Positions 10,391-22,992 of a stretch of 64,000 bases of DNA are shown one piece after another (the stretch's first letter is position 1; each line of letters starts with the position of its first letter). A model generated the notes under the pieces. It saw nothing but the letters and a program-made list of their open reading frames with translations. It was not told the origin of the DNA and searched no databases. Position numbers and translations under genes: made by a program. The stretch spans positions 37,056,537-37,120,536 of the forward strand of contig NC_083868.1 of NCBI RefSeq assembly GCF_032452875.1, written 5' to 3'. This DNA is from Bos javanicus. Lineage: Eukaryota > Chordata > Mammalia > Artiodactyla > Bovidae.

Positions 10391-12218
10391 GATTTCTGGA
10401 TATAAGAAAGCTTTATCCATTTTATTTGGCCATACAGGGCTGATCCTTTGAGGAGCAAGATTAGTTACACTGTCAGAACTTGGTATGTCAACATTGAGTG
10501 TCATGAAGTTTTCTATGGAGATAATAGAGACATAGGGCACTCTTATAGGATGTAGTAAGGCAGTATAACTTTTCAAGGGCACTATAGGACAAACTCTAAA
10601 TATTTGCAGTGTATGTGATAGGTGTAGAGTGAATATTCTCATGATTTTTAGACTGCCCGAAATAGGTAAACAATATTATTCCAATAGAAAACTTGGCAAG
10701 AACATGATAAAAATTCTCTGAAAAACAATCACAAATCAAAAACAAATGTTTAAACTATATATTTACAATCAGTAGTAATCAAATAAAGAAGTGGTAAAAT
10801 AATTAATTGCTGTGATCCATAAATGGGCCACGAGAAATAAACTGTTAAGGGTGATACTGGATCTTATCCAGTACTACATCCTCAACAAGTACTGAGATCT
10901 CACCTTTTGGAAGCTGGAGGGGTATTGGCCATATTCAAAGGAGTACATAATAAATAAGAAACAATAGGAAGACATATTACGCAAAATGCAGTGGAGATTT
11001 CTCAGTGGTGGTCTCTGGTAAGTTTAGAAAAATATTCACAGAAGTGTAGCCTTCAAATATCCACCAGGTCTTGAAAGTAACAAGTTAGTTTACAAAAATG
11101 CCAAGCCCATGAAAAATGTCTTATTTTCCTCACCTGTTCTTTATCTGCTTCTACCCCAAAGGAGAAATAAACAAAACAGAACAAAACAAATAAGCAAACA
11201 AGTGAACCAAAGAACTCCACAGAATTCATTCAGAGAAGGAGGAGGTGGAGAAAAAAGAAAAAGGCAACTACCTTCTATTCCTGAAGTCACGAGGCCCATT
11301 TATAATAGGCAAGGTCTGAAAAAGCTGAAGAGAATGTTTATCTTTGAATGAAACTCAAAGTTCTATTATTACCTGAGGCTAGATGCATTTAATTACTGAA
11401 TTGAGAATCCATAGAGCAATTTAAGTTGCAGTAGGACTTGCTCTTCCATAAAAGTGATTGGAAAAGTCATGAACTTTTACCACTAAATGGTTATAGAGGG
11501 AGAGTGAAAACACAATACAGCTGGTTTTTATTACCCTCAGTGAGTACTAGTAGTGCAGTGTACTAGTTATACATACATATTTAATCCAGCTATCATTAAC
11601 ATTAACAAAAGTTAAGGAATGATCTAAATATTCAACACCAGTAGAAATTAAATAAATGATGAGACAAGAGTAAGTAGAACTTTATGTGGTTTTTGAACAC
11701 TCTTATTTTATCATAAAATCTTTGACAGTGATTGCTCAGTGTATCTGTTCATTTTAACATAAAATTAATTCTGTAAACTATTCACCATAGAGGGCTGTGA
11801 TGTTTTCCATTGTTCTGCAGTGGTTTGTTAACTTGGACTGTATTGAAGAGATTTGATGCTTCCCATTAGACCTGATAGTCAAACAGTTTCTCTTTTCATG
11901 CTTTGGATTTATAACATTGTGAAGAGGGAAGTGCAAAATTGCCACAAAGAATGATAAAATAAAGTAGCAATGATTTTTGATATTGCAAGTTTTAGATGTA
12001 TGTTGTTGAAAAATATACAATATGAAAGAGAAATAATAACTGTGATGCACTGAACAATCTCTTTATTATGGCAGGGGACTATTTCTCAAAGGACTTCTTA
12101 GAAAGGAAAGATTCTTTCTTTCAACACATTTACTGAGTGTCCATAATAAAGCAATAACCACACCAATTTCCAAAAATAAAACAGGACAAGTACCAGATAT
12201 GTTTCTTGGGCTAGTAAG
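10391..12218. other. Unique AT-rich DNA, no gene recognised
   Basis: Contains an A/C-rich patch at 11160-11205 and several chance open frames (for example 11109-11351 plus and 11778-12050 minus) with no domain that I recognise. Confidence 0.55.
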
Positions 12219-13784
12219 GGTGCCAGATAATCATGATGATCCTGATAATCACCTAGAGCCAAATATCCTGGAATGCACAGTCAAGTGGGCCTTAGGAAGC
12301 ATCATTACAAACAAAGCTGGTGAAAGTGATGGGTTTCCAGTTGAGCTATTTCAAATCCTAAAAGATGATGCTGTGAAAGTGCTGTACTCAATATGCCAGC
12401 AAATTTGAAAAACTCAGCAGTGGCCACAGGACTGGAAAAGGTCAGTTTTCATTCCAATCCCAAAGAAAGGCAACGCCAAAGAATGCTCAAACTACTACAC
12501 AATTGCCCTCATCTCACACGCTAGTAAAGTAATGCTCAAAGTTCTCAAAGGCAGGCTTCAGCACTATGTGAACCGTGAACTTCCAGGTGTTCAAGCTGGT
12601 TTTAGAAAAGGCAGAGGAATCAGAGATCAAACTGCCAACATCTGTTGGATTATTGAAAAAGCAAGAGAGTTCCAGAAAAACATCTATTTCTGCTTTATTG
12701 ACTATGCCAAAGCCTTTGACTGTGTGGATCACAAACAAACTGGAAAATTCTGAAAGAGATGGGAATAGCAGACCACCTGACCTGCCTCTTGAGAAACCTA
12801 TATGAAGGTCAGGAAGCAACAGTTAGAACTGGATATGCAACAACAGACTGCTTCCAAACAGGAAAAGGAGTATGTCAAGGCTGTATATTGTCACCCTGCT
12901 TATTTAACTTATATGTAGAGTACATCATGAGAAATGCTAGGCTGGATGAAACACAAGCTGGAATCAAGATTGCCGGGAGAAATATCAATAACCTCAGATA
13001 GGCAGATGGCACCACCCTTATGGCAGAAAGAGAAGAACTAAAGTGCCTCTTGATGAAAGTGAAAGAGGAGACTGAAAAAGTTGGCTTAAAGGTCAACATT
13101 CAGAAAACGAAGATCATGGCATCCAGTCCCATCATTTCATGGCAAATAGATGGGGAAACAGTGGAAACAGTGGCTGACTTTATTTATTTATTTTTTTTTG
13201 GCTCCAAAATCACTGCAGATGGTGACTGCAACCATGAAATTAAAAGATGCTTACAACTTGAAAGAAAAGCTATGACCAATCTAGACAGCTTATTAAACAG
13301 CAGAGACATTACTTTGCCAACAAAGGTCCATCTAGTCAAGCTGTTTTTTCCAATAGTCATGTATGAATGTGAGAGTTGGACTATAAAGAAAGCTGAGCAC
13401 TGAAGAATTGCTGCTTTTGAACTGTGGTGTTGGAGAAGACTCTTGAGAGTCCCTTGGACTGCAAGGAGATCCAACCAGTCCATTCTAAAGGAGATCAGTC
13501 CTGGGTGTTCACTGGAAGGACTGATGTTGAAGCTGAAACTCCAATACTTTAGCCACCTTATGCAAAGAGCTGACTCATTTGAAAAGACCCTGATGCTGGG
13601 AAAGATTGAAAATGGGAGGAGAAGGGGACTACAGAGGATAAGATGGTTGGATGGCATCACCGACTCAATGGACATGAGTTTGAGTAAACTCTGGGTTTGG
13701 TGATGGACTGGGAAGCCTGGTGTACTTTAGTCCATGGGGTTGCAAAGAGAGGAACATGACTGAGCTACTGAACTGAACTGAAGT
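12219..13784 (+). mobile_element. BovB LINE, 5'-truncated, sense copy with most of the RT
   Basis: The copy begins upstream of the reverse transcriptase domain and runs to a CTGAA tail at about 13770-13784. Blocks visible in separate frames are the RT start (PVELFQILKDDAVKVL), FRKGRGIRDQTANI, motif A CFIDYAKAFDCVDH, motif B KGVCQGCILSPCLFN and the C-terminal CESWTIKKAEH. It is broken by a Trp-to-stop near 12406, a frameshift just after motif A near 12740, a stop in place of the Tyr of YADD together with a second change (TAGGCAGATGGC at 12999-13010), and a stop at about 13400. A T-tract at about 13182-13199 is expanded by extra TTTA units. Confidence 0.95.
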
Positions 13785-13879
13785 GTGCTTGACCTTAATT
13801 AAATAATTACAAAAGTATGTAAAATTGACACTGTCTGTGATCGTGATGTTAAAGAGGGACGTGGTTTTAAGAGATGCAA

Positions 13880-14090
13880 GGCTTCTGTGGTGGCTCAGAC
13901 GGTAAAGCGTCTGCCTACAATGCAGGAGACCTGGGTTTGATCCCTGGGTCGGGAAGATCCTCTGGAGAAGGGAAATGGCAACCCACTCCAGTATTCTTGC
14001 CTGGAAAATCCCATAGATGGCGGAGCGTCGTAGGCAACAATCCATGTGGTCACAAAGAGTCGGACACGACTGAGAGACTTCACTCTCACA
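13880..14090 (+). mobile_element. Bov-tA SINE
   Basis: Full-length sense Bov-tA with a good tRNA-like head (GGTGGCTCAGACGGTAAAG) and B-box (GGGTTTGATCCCTGG). It ends AGAGTCGGACACGACTGAGAGAC. A small rearrangement (CGGAGCGTCGTAGGCAACAA) replaces the usual GGAGCCTGGTGGGCTACAG. Confidence 0.94.
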
Positions 14091-14957
14091 TATTAGAAAA
14101 AGCTTCCATAAATGAGTGTCAGTTTAGCTACTACTAAATTAGAGAAGCAGGGAAAGAAAGAGCATATTAGACAGAGGAACTTGGATGTGCAGAGGCCAAG
14201 TGTAGGAAGGAAATTTAAAAGGTAAAGGAGGCTGTGTGACTGGACATTTCACACAAGAGGAAATATGATATGAAATACAACTAGAGATGTAGATAGTAAC
14301 CAGACCACACAGACTGAAATAGGTCATTTTGGAATTATTTAATTTTGCAGTGTTAAGCACTTTATCTATTTAACATTGCTCTTAAGGTAAATATTTTCTT
14401 TCAAATGATAAGGGCAGTGAAGGCATGAACTCAAAGTGTTGAAGATTCCCTGGAGAAATCTGGCAGTAAACAAAAGGAACTAGGGCAGTAGCTGGAAGGT
14501 ACTGCCTGTGTGATGAGAAGTATTTTCAATTGGCAGAGACATCTGAGTACATCCAAACCAATGGGACTTGTGGCTAAAGACACTGAAATAAAAACATTTT
14601 TATTTTATTGCCTACTTTCACCCATACCAAAAGCAAGAACAAAATCATAAAAGCAATACCAGTAGAGAACAATCCTATCTTTAATAAAACATGTACACTG
14701 GAGCAATATTTTGATATTCATCAATGTGTTTTTCATTACTGGCATTCTGATTTGCTTCCACCCTGTCTCCCCATTTTCGGAAACAGTTATGTGAGTCCAG
14801 AAATATCAACTTAAAGCAACAGAAGTTGAATAGTTGAATAACAAAGAAAGAGGTGTTAAATTCCTGGCTTTTGGCCTCAAAAATTGTCTTCAGAAAATCA
14901 CTGTAAAGATATCATTTGAAAGATGATTTTTCAAACTTTTTTTTTGCTACAAAATAT
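14091..14957. other. Unique DNA, no gene recognised
   Basis: No open frame with a recognisable product. 14400-14570 may be a very old repeat but I cannot assign it. Confidence 0.5.
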
Positions 14958-14969
14958 TTTGAAATATGT

Positions 14970-15430
14970 TCAGTTCAGTTCAGTTGCTCAGTCCTGTCCG
15001 ACTCTTTGTGACCCCATGGACTGCAGCACGCCAGGCCTCCCTGTCCATCACCAACTCCCGGAGTTTACTTGAACTCCTGTCCATTGAGTTGGTAATGCCA
15101 TCCAACCATCTCATCCTCTGTCATCCCCTTCTCCTCCTCCCTTGAATCTTTCCCAGCATCAGGGTCTTTTCAAATGAATCAGCTCTTTGCATAAGGTGGC
15201 TAAAGTATTGGAGTTTCAGCTTCAACATCAGTCCTTCCAGTGAACACCCAGGACTGATCTCCTTTAGAATGGACTGGTTGGATCTCCTTGCAGTCCAAGG
15301 GACTCTCAAGAGTCTTCTCCAATACCACAGTTCAAAAGCATCAATTCTTCGGCACTCAGCTTTCTTCACAGTCCAACTTTCACATCCATACATGACTACT
15401 AAAAAAACTATAGCCTTCACTAGAAGGATC
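14970..15430 (-). mobile_element. BovB LINE 3' portion, antisense
   Basis: The tail (CAGTTCAGTT repeats from 14970) leads into about 460 bp of 3' sequence, 5' truncated within the C-terminal coding block (a minus frame at 15121-15537 reads CESWTVKKAECRRIDAFEL). A 12-bp target-site duplication with one mismatch flanks it: TTTGAAATATGT at 14958-14969 and TTTGAACTATGT at 15431-15442. Confidence 0.93.
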
Positions 15431-15442
15431 TTTGAACTATGT

Positions 15443-16094
15443 AGGACCCAATATCTATAAAGTAAATACAGATGTGGGAAGAATGAATACCAATGTAGGT
15501 GCCAGTTTTTCCACCATGAACTAAGTAAAGATCCCATGAAAGGGAGAAGAGAAAGGCTTAGAAACTTGGGCTCTGGGAAGGAACTAATTGCAGGGAGAGG
15601 ATGTGACGGAGGAACTATCCAATGCCTTGGGATGAATCTGAGAGTGGAGGAAACTCATAGGCAGTTTCCATTAGGATCCTAATGTCACAAGATTTTAGAT
15701 GTTCCTTTGTACCAGCAGAGTTCTGATATGCAATAGGATAAGTTATACATGTAGAAGCCTCTGGAGGTATAAGAGAGGCATCCCTTCCAAGAATCACGTG
15801 TCACTGGGGTATTATGAGAAAGCGGTCACATTTTCTCTTACCTTGAGAAAGGCGAAGTTTGAAGAGAAACTTCCAGCAAGTGTGAAGGGTAACAATTCTT
15901 CCAAAATTGGCCTGATATTTAGGTTTTAGCTTGATTGTTAGGTTTTAGCAGATATTAATGTAGTGCTATGATTAAGACAAATAATTAGACTCTTCAGATG
16001 TTCAAGGCACTGATGGGATTATTCACCTCAAGGGATACCAGGATAAGCAAATGTTCAATCTTGTGGTTTTACCTTTCTAAGATTCAGAGTGGAT
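15443..16094. other. Unique DNA, no gene recognised
   Basis: GA-rich patch near 15540-15610. Small open frames (15699-15929 plus, 15615-15797 minus) have no recognisable domain. Confidence 0.5.
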
Positions 16095-16282
16095 ACATAA
16101 ACCTTAGGGCAGCTCAGATGGTACATAATCTGCCTGCAATGCAGGAAACCCGACTTCAATTCCTGGGATGGGAAGATCCCCTGGAAAAGGTAATGGCTAT
16201 TTACTCCACTATTCTTGCCTGGAGAAATCCATGGACAGAGGAGCCTGGTGGGCTACAGTCCATAGGGTTGCAAAAAGTCAGA

Positions 16283-16735
16283 TGAAACCGGAGCCTACTA
16301 TACAGAGTGAAGTAAGCCAGAAAGAAAAATATCAATACAGTATACTAACGTGTATATATGGAATTTAGAAAGATGGTAAGGATAACCCTGTATGCAAGAC
16401 AGCAAAAGAGACACAGATGTATAGAACAGTCTTTTGGACTCTGTGGGAGAGGGAGAGGGTAGGGTGATTTGGGAGAATGGCATTGAAACATGTATAATAT
16501 CATATAAGAAACTAATCGCCAGTCCAGGTTCCATGCAGGATACAGGATGCCTGGGGCTGGTGCACTGGGATGACCCAGAGGGATGGTACGGGGAGGGAGG
16601 TGGGAGGCGGGTTCAGGATGGGGAACACGTGTACACCCGTGGCGGATTTATGTTGATGCATGGCAAAACCAATACAATATTGTAAAGTAATTAGCCTCCA
16701 ATTAAAATAAATAAATTTAAATTAAAAAAATAGAA
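16283..16735 (+). mobile_element. L1-BT 3' end, 5'-truncated
   Basis: Starts at TGAAACCGGAGCCTACTATAC and includes TGGACTCTGTGGGAGAGGG, GGCTGGTGCACTGGG and ATGGCAAAACCAATACAAT, which are recognisable 3' UTR blocks of ruminant L1. The same sequence occurs at 37034-37440, giving an internal cross-check. It holds only the last coding edge and 3' UTR. Confidence 0.9.
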
Positions 16736-16782
16736 AAACCCATGGGGAAAAAAATAAAAGTATAAAGCATTAAAAAAAATTA

Positions 16783-16990
16783 TGCATAGTGAAATAAGCC
16801 AGGCAGAGAAAGACAAATACTGCATGATATCACTTACTAGTGGAATGTTAAAAAAAAAAAAAAAAGATCAGGCTTATAGTAACAGAGTAGAATGGTGGTA
16901 CCCAGGGGCTCAGAAGTGGGGGAAATGGAGATAAATTGTAATTGTCAATTATACCTCAATAAAACTGAAATAAAACTAAAAAAAAAAAAA
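16783..16990 (+). mobile_element. Older L1 3' end with poly(A)
   Basis: GTGAAATAAGCCAGGCAGAG, AATACTGCATGATATCACTT, AGTAGAATGGTGGTACCCAG and ATACCTCAATAAAACTG are blocks of an older L1 3' end. AATAAA lies at 16958-16963, followed by an A-run to 16990. It follows the L1-BT piece in the same orientation with only about 50 bp between, and both lie within one pair of flanking repeats (AGTCAGA at 16276-16282 and 16992-16998). Confidence 0.82.
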
Positions 16991-17032
16991 GAGTCAGACA
17001 ACTGAGCAACTAATACTTTCACTTTCACATAA

Positions 17033-17839
17033 GACAGGAGGAATTTAAATGACACTCTAGAGATAAGAAGGAAATCAGTGAAAAACATTAGTTGAAGCCC
17101 CAAATGATACATATACTTAAAGTAAGTAGGTTAATTTTTAGAACCAAAATTGGGCTTTAAATAAACATTGCTATATAAAATTAAGCTGTTCTTTTTGTAC
17201 ATCTGAATTTTTTCTTTTAAAAGATGTGCTCACTCCATAAGGAATCAGCTATAATCCAAGATTAGAAACCACAAGTGTATTTCATGATCCAAAATGATAG
17301 AGAACATTGAAATCTGATTCGTACTTTTTCAAGATTTGGGTATTAACAAAATTAATGAAGGTTGCTGTCACAGATGGGATAAAGAGCAAGGGGATCTTGG
17401 CTAAGTTGTGAGCCAAAAGTGAAACCAGAGATGTACTTTTGGAAAATCAAGTGATGTCATTGAAATGTGGTGAGGTAGAGTTGACTGTAAGCAAGTTGAT
17501 GAGAAAGAATTGATAGTAGTCCTTCACAACAATTCTTTCAAGATGATGATGATGAAAATGAGAAAGATTTTTAGATGAGGAGTAGTCTAGAAGAGGGCAG
17601 CAATGTATTTTCAAAGAAAATCAATAAAAAATGGAAGTAGGAATAGTAATATATAGAGGTGAATGATAGAAACCGATAGATTAATAAAATAAAAATGAGA
17701 CATACATATTTTAAAATAATCTTTGCCCAAATTTTAATTAATCTCTGGTAGCTATTAATAATTTATCTAGGTTAGTTCCTTCACTAAATATTTGTTGGCA
17801 TGACTGCTAGTCATATGAGCAAATTATAAAATAGTCCTT
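17033..17839. other. Unique AT-rich DNA
   Basis: No gene or clear repeat recognised. Confidence 0.5.
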
Positions 17840-18560
17840 CTTTAGCCATTTTGCTCTGTCAGTAACAGAGAGGCATATTAAAATCTCTGACTATAACTGG
17901 ATCTATTTCTATTGTTAGTCCTGTGAACGTCTGTTCACATAATTTCTTTTATGCTATAACATGCATAAAAATATATTTTTCTTCACAAACTTCACTGTGA
18001 TTCTCATCAAATTTATTATCATATGCCAGGATGTAGCTTTCTGTTAATCCTGCTTCAGGTGTGTTTCACTTTTTGAATCTGGAGCTTGATGTCTTCTATC
18101 ACTTTGAAAAATACCTAGCCATCATTTCTTTAAATAATTTCTGTATTTCTCTTTCCCTTTTATTTTTGAGATTTTATTTTTATGTAATTTTCTTTCTTTA
18201 CTCTCTTCCTGTGTTTCTTACTTTCTGTTTTGTAATTTCCCCTTCTATTTCTTTGTGTTTCATTCTGGACATTTTCTTTCTTTGAATATTGTTTACTAAT
18301 TTTTTCTTCAGCTCTGTTTAATCAGTTATTAAGTGCATCCATTAAGGTTTTGATTCACTATATTTTTCACTTCTATGATTTCTGTTTGTTTCATTTTCAT
18401 GTTTTCCACTTTTCTGCTAAAATTTCCAATGTTATTTATCTCCTTGAATATGTCAGGACTAGCTAAATACTGTATTTGATAACTCCATTTTTTATAGCTG
18501 TTTTAACATTTTCTGTTTCTCTTTTTTGACTAGAGAAATAATTGAGATAAAAAATAATGA
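17840..18560 (-). mobile_element. Old L1 (L1M-type) fragment, antisense
   Basis: T-rich text with blocks that I recognise from antisense copies of old mammalian L1: CATATTAAAATCTCTGACTA, CTTCAGCTCTGTTTAATCAG, then TATTTTTCACTTCTATGATTTC and TGATAACTCC. Identity is low and the boundaries are approximate. Confidence 0.55.
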
Positions 18561-21439
18561 CTTGAAGCTGAGATACAGTCCTGCAAGTATCTTTTTTTCC
18601 CCACCTCAGCTCATTTTATTCCCATCTAAAACAGGAGGGTTTATTACTCTACCTTACAATCTCTGAACTCACCAAACTCCCAAACACTTATCTGGAATTC
18701 CAAGACATTTTAAGGGTAAATTAGCTCCAAATGCTAGTCGCATCTCTGATTTTCTGTTGCTTTGGGTATTGGTCCTGTTATTTTCTTCTGCCTTTTTAGT
18801 TCTCCAAGTACATTATTTTTAAACATTAGGTTTTCCAGTTGCCTTTAGTAAGGTAGTTGTTGCTAATGAATCTAGTTAGCCAACACAAGAAGCAGTAGAA
18901 CTACACTGTTTTGCTGAATTTTAAATATGCATATAGATGTTAGTCATCTGTTAAATTTTGAGAAGTTTTTAAGGCAAAAATCCTGACTTATTCATTGTTA
19001 TTCCCAGCATTGTTACATAGAAAATAATCAATAAACATTTCAGTTTAAATATTAGTTGTTCTCTTAATTTTAAGTAACTTCATTTAATAAAAAACTTGCA
19101 TTTTTTAATATACATCTGCCTTTCTGATTCTTACCTTTCAACTTGTAACCATATGTGATGATTTGCATTTCTTTGACTGCCATCTACTCCCTCTGAAATT
19201 TTCCTGCAATTACATCACCAATTGCTAATCAAATTTACCTTAGATTTCAGGGTTTTGCTTCCAGCTACCCCTACTCTCATTCTCCAGGGGATGCCAATTT
19301 TTTCTCCCCTTCCTATTTCATACAATTTAAAAAATACAATGACTTCACTAAGATGAACTTGAGTTAGAGACAACTGTTGATTTCTATACTAGTCTTCCTA
19401 AATTTAGATTCTAATATAACTTGGTTGAAAATTTTCTAATATAAACTATTTATCCTATAGTTTAGGTTTTACTGCTTAGAATCTAAGCACTCTGATTGCT
19501 TAGACATCTAAAGTTTAATTTGCTTTCTCAAAACCATTTTTTTATTTTCAGTTTGCAGGCCATGTCTGAGATTCTGTGAATTTAGGATGGGTTATAACTT
19601 GAAATGACGGGCAACACAGTATGACTTAACATTTCAGAAATAAGGACTTGTTATTACTGTAGTTTTTTAACTCACATGCCCTGTGAAACTTGTTAATGAG
19701 AAAGTTAATTGTTTTACTGCTTGTATCCCTGGAGTCTGCAGTCTTTTTCACATTGTGAGAAAGCTTGTTTTAAAAATCAAAAGTAAAAAACCATTGCAAA
19801 TATGTTTTAGTGAAAAACATATCAATCTGAATTGAATGCTGTTTTAACTGTAAATATTATAATAAGATAAAAACATAAAATGTTAACTAGAAAAGGCAAA
19901 GAATTGATAAATATATTGGATTATGACAGGAGCCACCGAAAGTTTAGAAAAAAGAAACAATTTGCACCTTTGAATAAATACCTATTATATGGTAATTTAC
20001 TAGCAGGATAACCTTTTGAGTCATGATTTATTTTTATCTATACCTTCCTTTATGCCAATATTTTCTAGAAATGTTTTAGAAATACCTCACTATTCAGCAC
20101 GATTATAATAATCAGAGTCAGCAGTAGGCATCTGTTATTGCATTATGTGTAGGACATTCGACTAAGTGCAAAGAAAAATCTTTTAAAATGTTCTGGAATA
20201 ATTAGTCCACCCTACTTAACATTTTACCTTTCATTGACTCAAATGGAAATAAGAAAATATAAATGTACATAATGGGGTAATTTCAAACTCTTGGAATACA
20301 TTCAGCAATTATCTCTGTAGAGTAGGTTAATATGGTCTATTTTCCAAATTAGCACCTAAAGTGGATTAGAATGAGTAAGGAAAATATTGCATATTTAAGC
20401 CCAAATTAATTATCTGGTACTTTTTACTGAAAAAGGAAAGTACAGATACTAATTGTGTATCAACTTAGAAGTGTGCTTACTTACAAAATATGTAATTTCC
20501 TTCTGGGGTACCTAAATTGGTAAGTACTGTTTATATAAACTCAAAATGGAAAGAAAAGGTTATTTAAACATTACTTTATTAGTCAAGAACTAAGTAAGTT
20601 CCTTACTGAACTTTGGACTTCTCCACTGTTAGGCGAATAATCTGAACCTAGAGTAAGAAAGTATTCATTAAATTTACCTGGGAGAAGTAAATGATGTACA
20701 TTTTTCTTTACAGTTTAGAAAGCAATAATGTGTCTACGGACTCCTCTAAAACTCAGTCATTCATCTGAACAACTGAAGTCTCTGCAGTTGACTAGATCAA
20801 TGGAGTGACAAACCAAATCACAGATAACTAAAGCAGAATTACCTGTCAAATAGTTCTTTTATTTACATGAATTTGTTCCCTAACCATTGCCTTTGGGAAA
20901 TATTGATTCACATATCCAGGGAAGAAGCTCTACAGAGTCTCGTAGATATTTCGTTTAAACAAAATAGGAAAGGCAAATTTTCTTTCCTCCCACATAAGAG
21001 AGAAAAACCATCTTCCTTTCAGGCAATAGTGACCTATCATTTTACTGAGTTGGAGATGCCTTTGTGATCATTATGTCTCAGCACACTTCTTTTTTTATAC
21101 TTAAATGCCTACACTGCACATAAGTGATTTAGTAACTGATAAATACCATTTCTAATACTGAGTCTGATAAAAGAAAGAACTGTGCTCAACTGATAGAACA
21201 TATTCTTAAATGTTAGAATGAATTTTAAAAAATCCAGAAGATATTTATCTCTTGTTATAATCTATATAAACACATATGACTTTTACATAAACAGTCACGG
21301 AAATGAAAAAAAAAAAGCAGTGGGAGAAAGAATGGTATATATCAGAGAAGTAAAAAGAAGCACAAAATGGCCTTCTTTTTAGAAAGATGCTAATTAATAG
21401 TTTCTTTTATATTTATCCTTAATCTGAATACCTCTGGTG
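18561..21439. other. Long unique AT-rich stretch, no gene recognised
   Basis: About 2.9 kb without a young repeat, the longest such gap in the window. Small open frames (for example 20867-21067 plus) show no domain. I see no splice-bounded exon candidate. Confidence 0.5.
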
Positions 21440-21833
21440 AGAGAAAGGAATCAGTTCAGTTCAGTCACTTAGTTGTGTCTGACTCTTTGCGACCCCATGA
21501 ATCGCCACACGCCAGGCCTCCCTGTCCATCACCAACTCCCGGAGTTCACTCAAACTCACGTCCATCGAGTCGGTGATGCCATCCAGCCATCTCATCCGCT
21601 CTCGTCCCCCTTTCCTCCTGCCCCCAATCCCTCCCAGCATCAGAATCTTTTCCAATGAGTTAATTCTTCACATGAGGTGGCCAAAGTACTGGAGCTTCAG
21701 TTTCAGCATTATTCCCTCCAAAGAACACCCAGGACTGATCTTCAGAATGGACTCGTTGGATCTCCTTGAAGTCCAAGGGACTCTCAGGAGTCTTCTCCAA
21801 CACCACAGTTCAAAAGCATCAATTCTTCATCGC

Positions 21834-22886
21834 TCAGCTTTCTTCACAGTCCAACTCACATCCATGCATGACCACTGGAAAAACCATAGCCTTGACTAGA
21901 TGGACCTTTGTTGGCAAAGTAATGTCTGTGCTTTTCAATATGCTATCTAGGTTGGACATAACTTTCCTTCCAAGGAGTAAGCATCTTTTAATTTCATGGC
22001 TGCAGTCACCATCTGCAGTGATGTTGGAACCCCAAAAAATAAAGTCTAACACTGTTTCCACTGTTTCCCCATCTATTTCCCATGAAGTGATAGGACCATA
22101 TGCCATGATCTTTGTTTTCTGAACTTTGAGCTTTAAGCCAACTTTTTCACTCTCCTCTTTCACTTTCATCAAGAGGCTTTTTAGTTCCTGTTCACTGTCT
22201 GCCATAAGAATGGTGTCATCTGCATATCTGAGGTTACTGATATTTCTTCCAGCAATCTTGATTCCAGCTTGTGCTTCTTCCAGCCCAGCATTTCTCATGA
22301 TGTACTCTGCATTTAAGTTAAACAAGCAGGGTGACAATATACAGCCTTGACGTACTCCTTTTCCTATTTGGAACCAGTCTGTTGTTCCATGTCCAGTTCT
22401 AACTGTTGCTTCCTGACCTTCATATAGGTTTCTCAAGAGGCAGGTCAGGTGGTCTGCTATTCCCATCTCTTTCAGAATTTTCCACAGTTTATTGTGATCC
22501 ACACAGTCAAAGGCTTTGGCATAGTCAATAAAGCAGAAATCGATGTTTTTCTGGAACTCTCTTGCTTTGTCTATGATCCAGCAGATGTTGGCAATTTGAT
22601 CTCTGGTTCCTCTGCCTTTTCTAAAACCAGCTTGAACATCTGGAAGTTCACCGTTCACATATTGCTGAGGCCTGGCTTGGAGAATTTTGAGCATTATTTT
22701 GCTAGCATGTGAGATGAGTGCAATTGTGCGGTAGTTTGAGCAATCTTTAGCATTGCCTTTCTTTGGGATTGGAATGTAAACCGAACTTTTCCAGTCCTGT
22801 GGCCACTGCTGAGTTTTCCAAATTTGCTGGCATACTGAGTGCAGCACTTTCTCAACATCATCTTTCAGGTTTTGAAATAGCTCCAC
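21834..22886 (-). pseudogene. BovB reverse transcriptase remnant, longest intact frame
   Basis: The best coding remnant in the window, open for 350 codons. Visible in order are the RT N-terminal blocks KKGNAKDCSNYRTIALIS (42-59) and GFRKGRGTRDQIANI (87-101), motif A DYAKAFD (121-127), motif B RQGCILSP (179-186) and catalytic YADD (221-224). The SWEIDGETVET block follows. The palm active-site aspartates of motifs A and C are all present. The frame ends early because a 2-bp deletion shifts it just before the CESW block. The endonuclease is absent, and an upstream stop (TAA) lies within the VKWALES-like block. The first codon is GTG within the coding region, so no true start exists. The protein is not expected to be made. 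Confidence 0.92.
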
Positions 22887-22992
22887 TGGAATTCCATCAC
22901 CTCCACTAGCTTTGTTTGTAGTGATGCTTTCTAAGGCCCACTTGACTTAACATTCCGGGATGTCTGGCTCTAGGTAAGTGATCATACCATCA

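Larger units (their letters stand above)
16101..17026 (+). mobile_element. Bov-tA SINE split by an L1 composite
   Basis: The left piece 16101-16282 has a diverged head, B-box region and body. It breaks off inside the 3' block at AAAAAGTCAGA. The right piece 16991-17026 supplies the missing end (GAGTCAGACAACTGAGCAAC... CACTTTCAC). The short outer repeat ACATAA at 16095-16100 and 17027-17032 is the likely target-site duplication of the SINE. Confidence 0.88.

Noticed and set aside
11109..11351. 80-residue plus frame rich in Lys/Arg/Gln
   Set aside because: The A-rich low-complexity DNA explains its composition; no domain or conserved start context.
13665..14137. Opposed open frames of 126 and 87 residues
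   Set aside because: They run across the BovB 3' end and a Bov-tA. The peptides (SLSRVRLFVTTW and GGSDGKASAYNAGD types) are common translations of these repeats.
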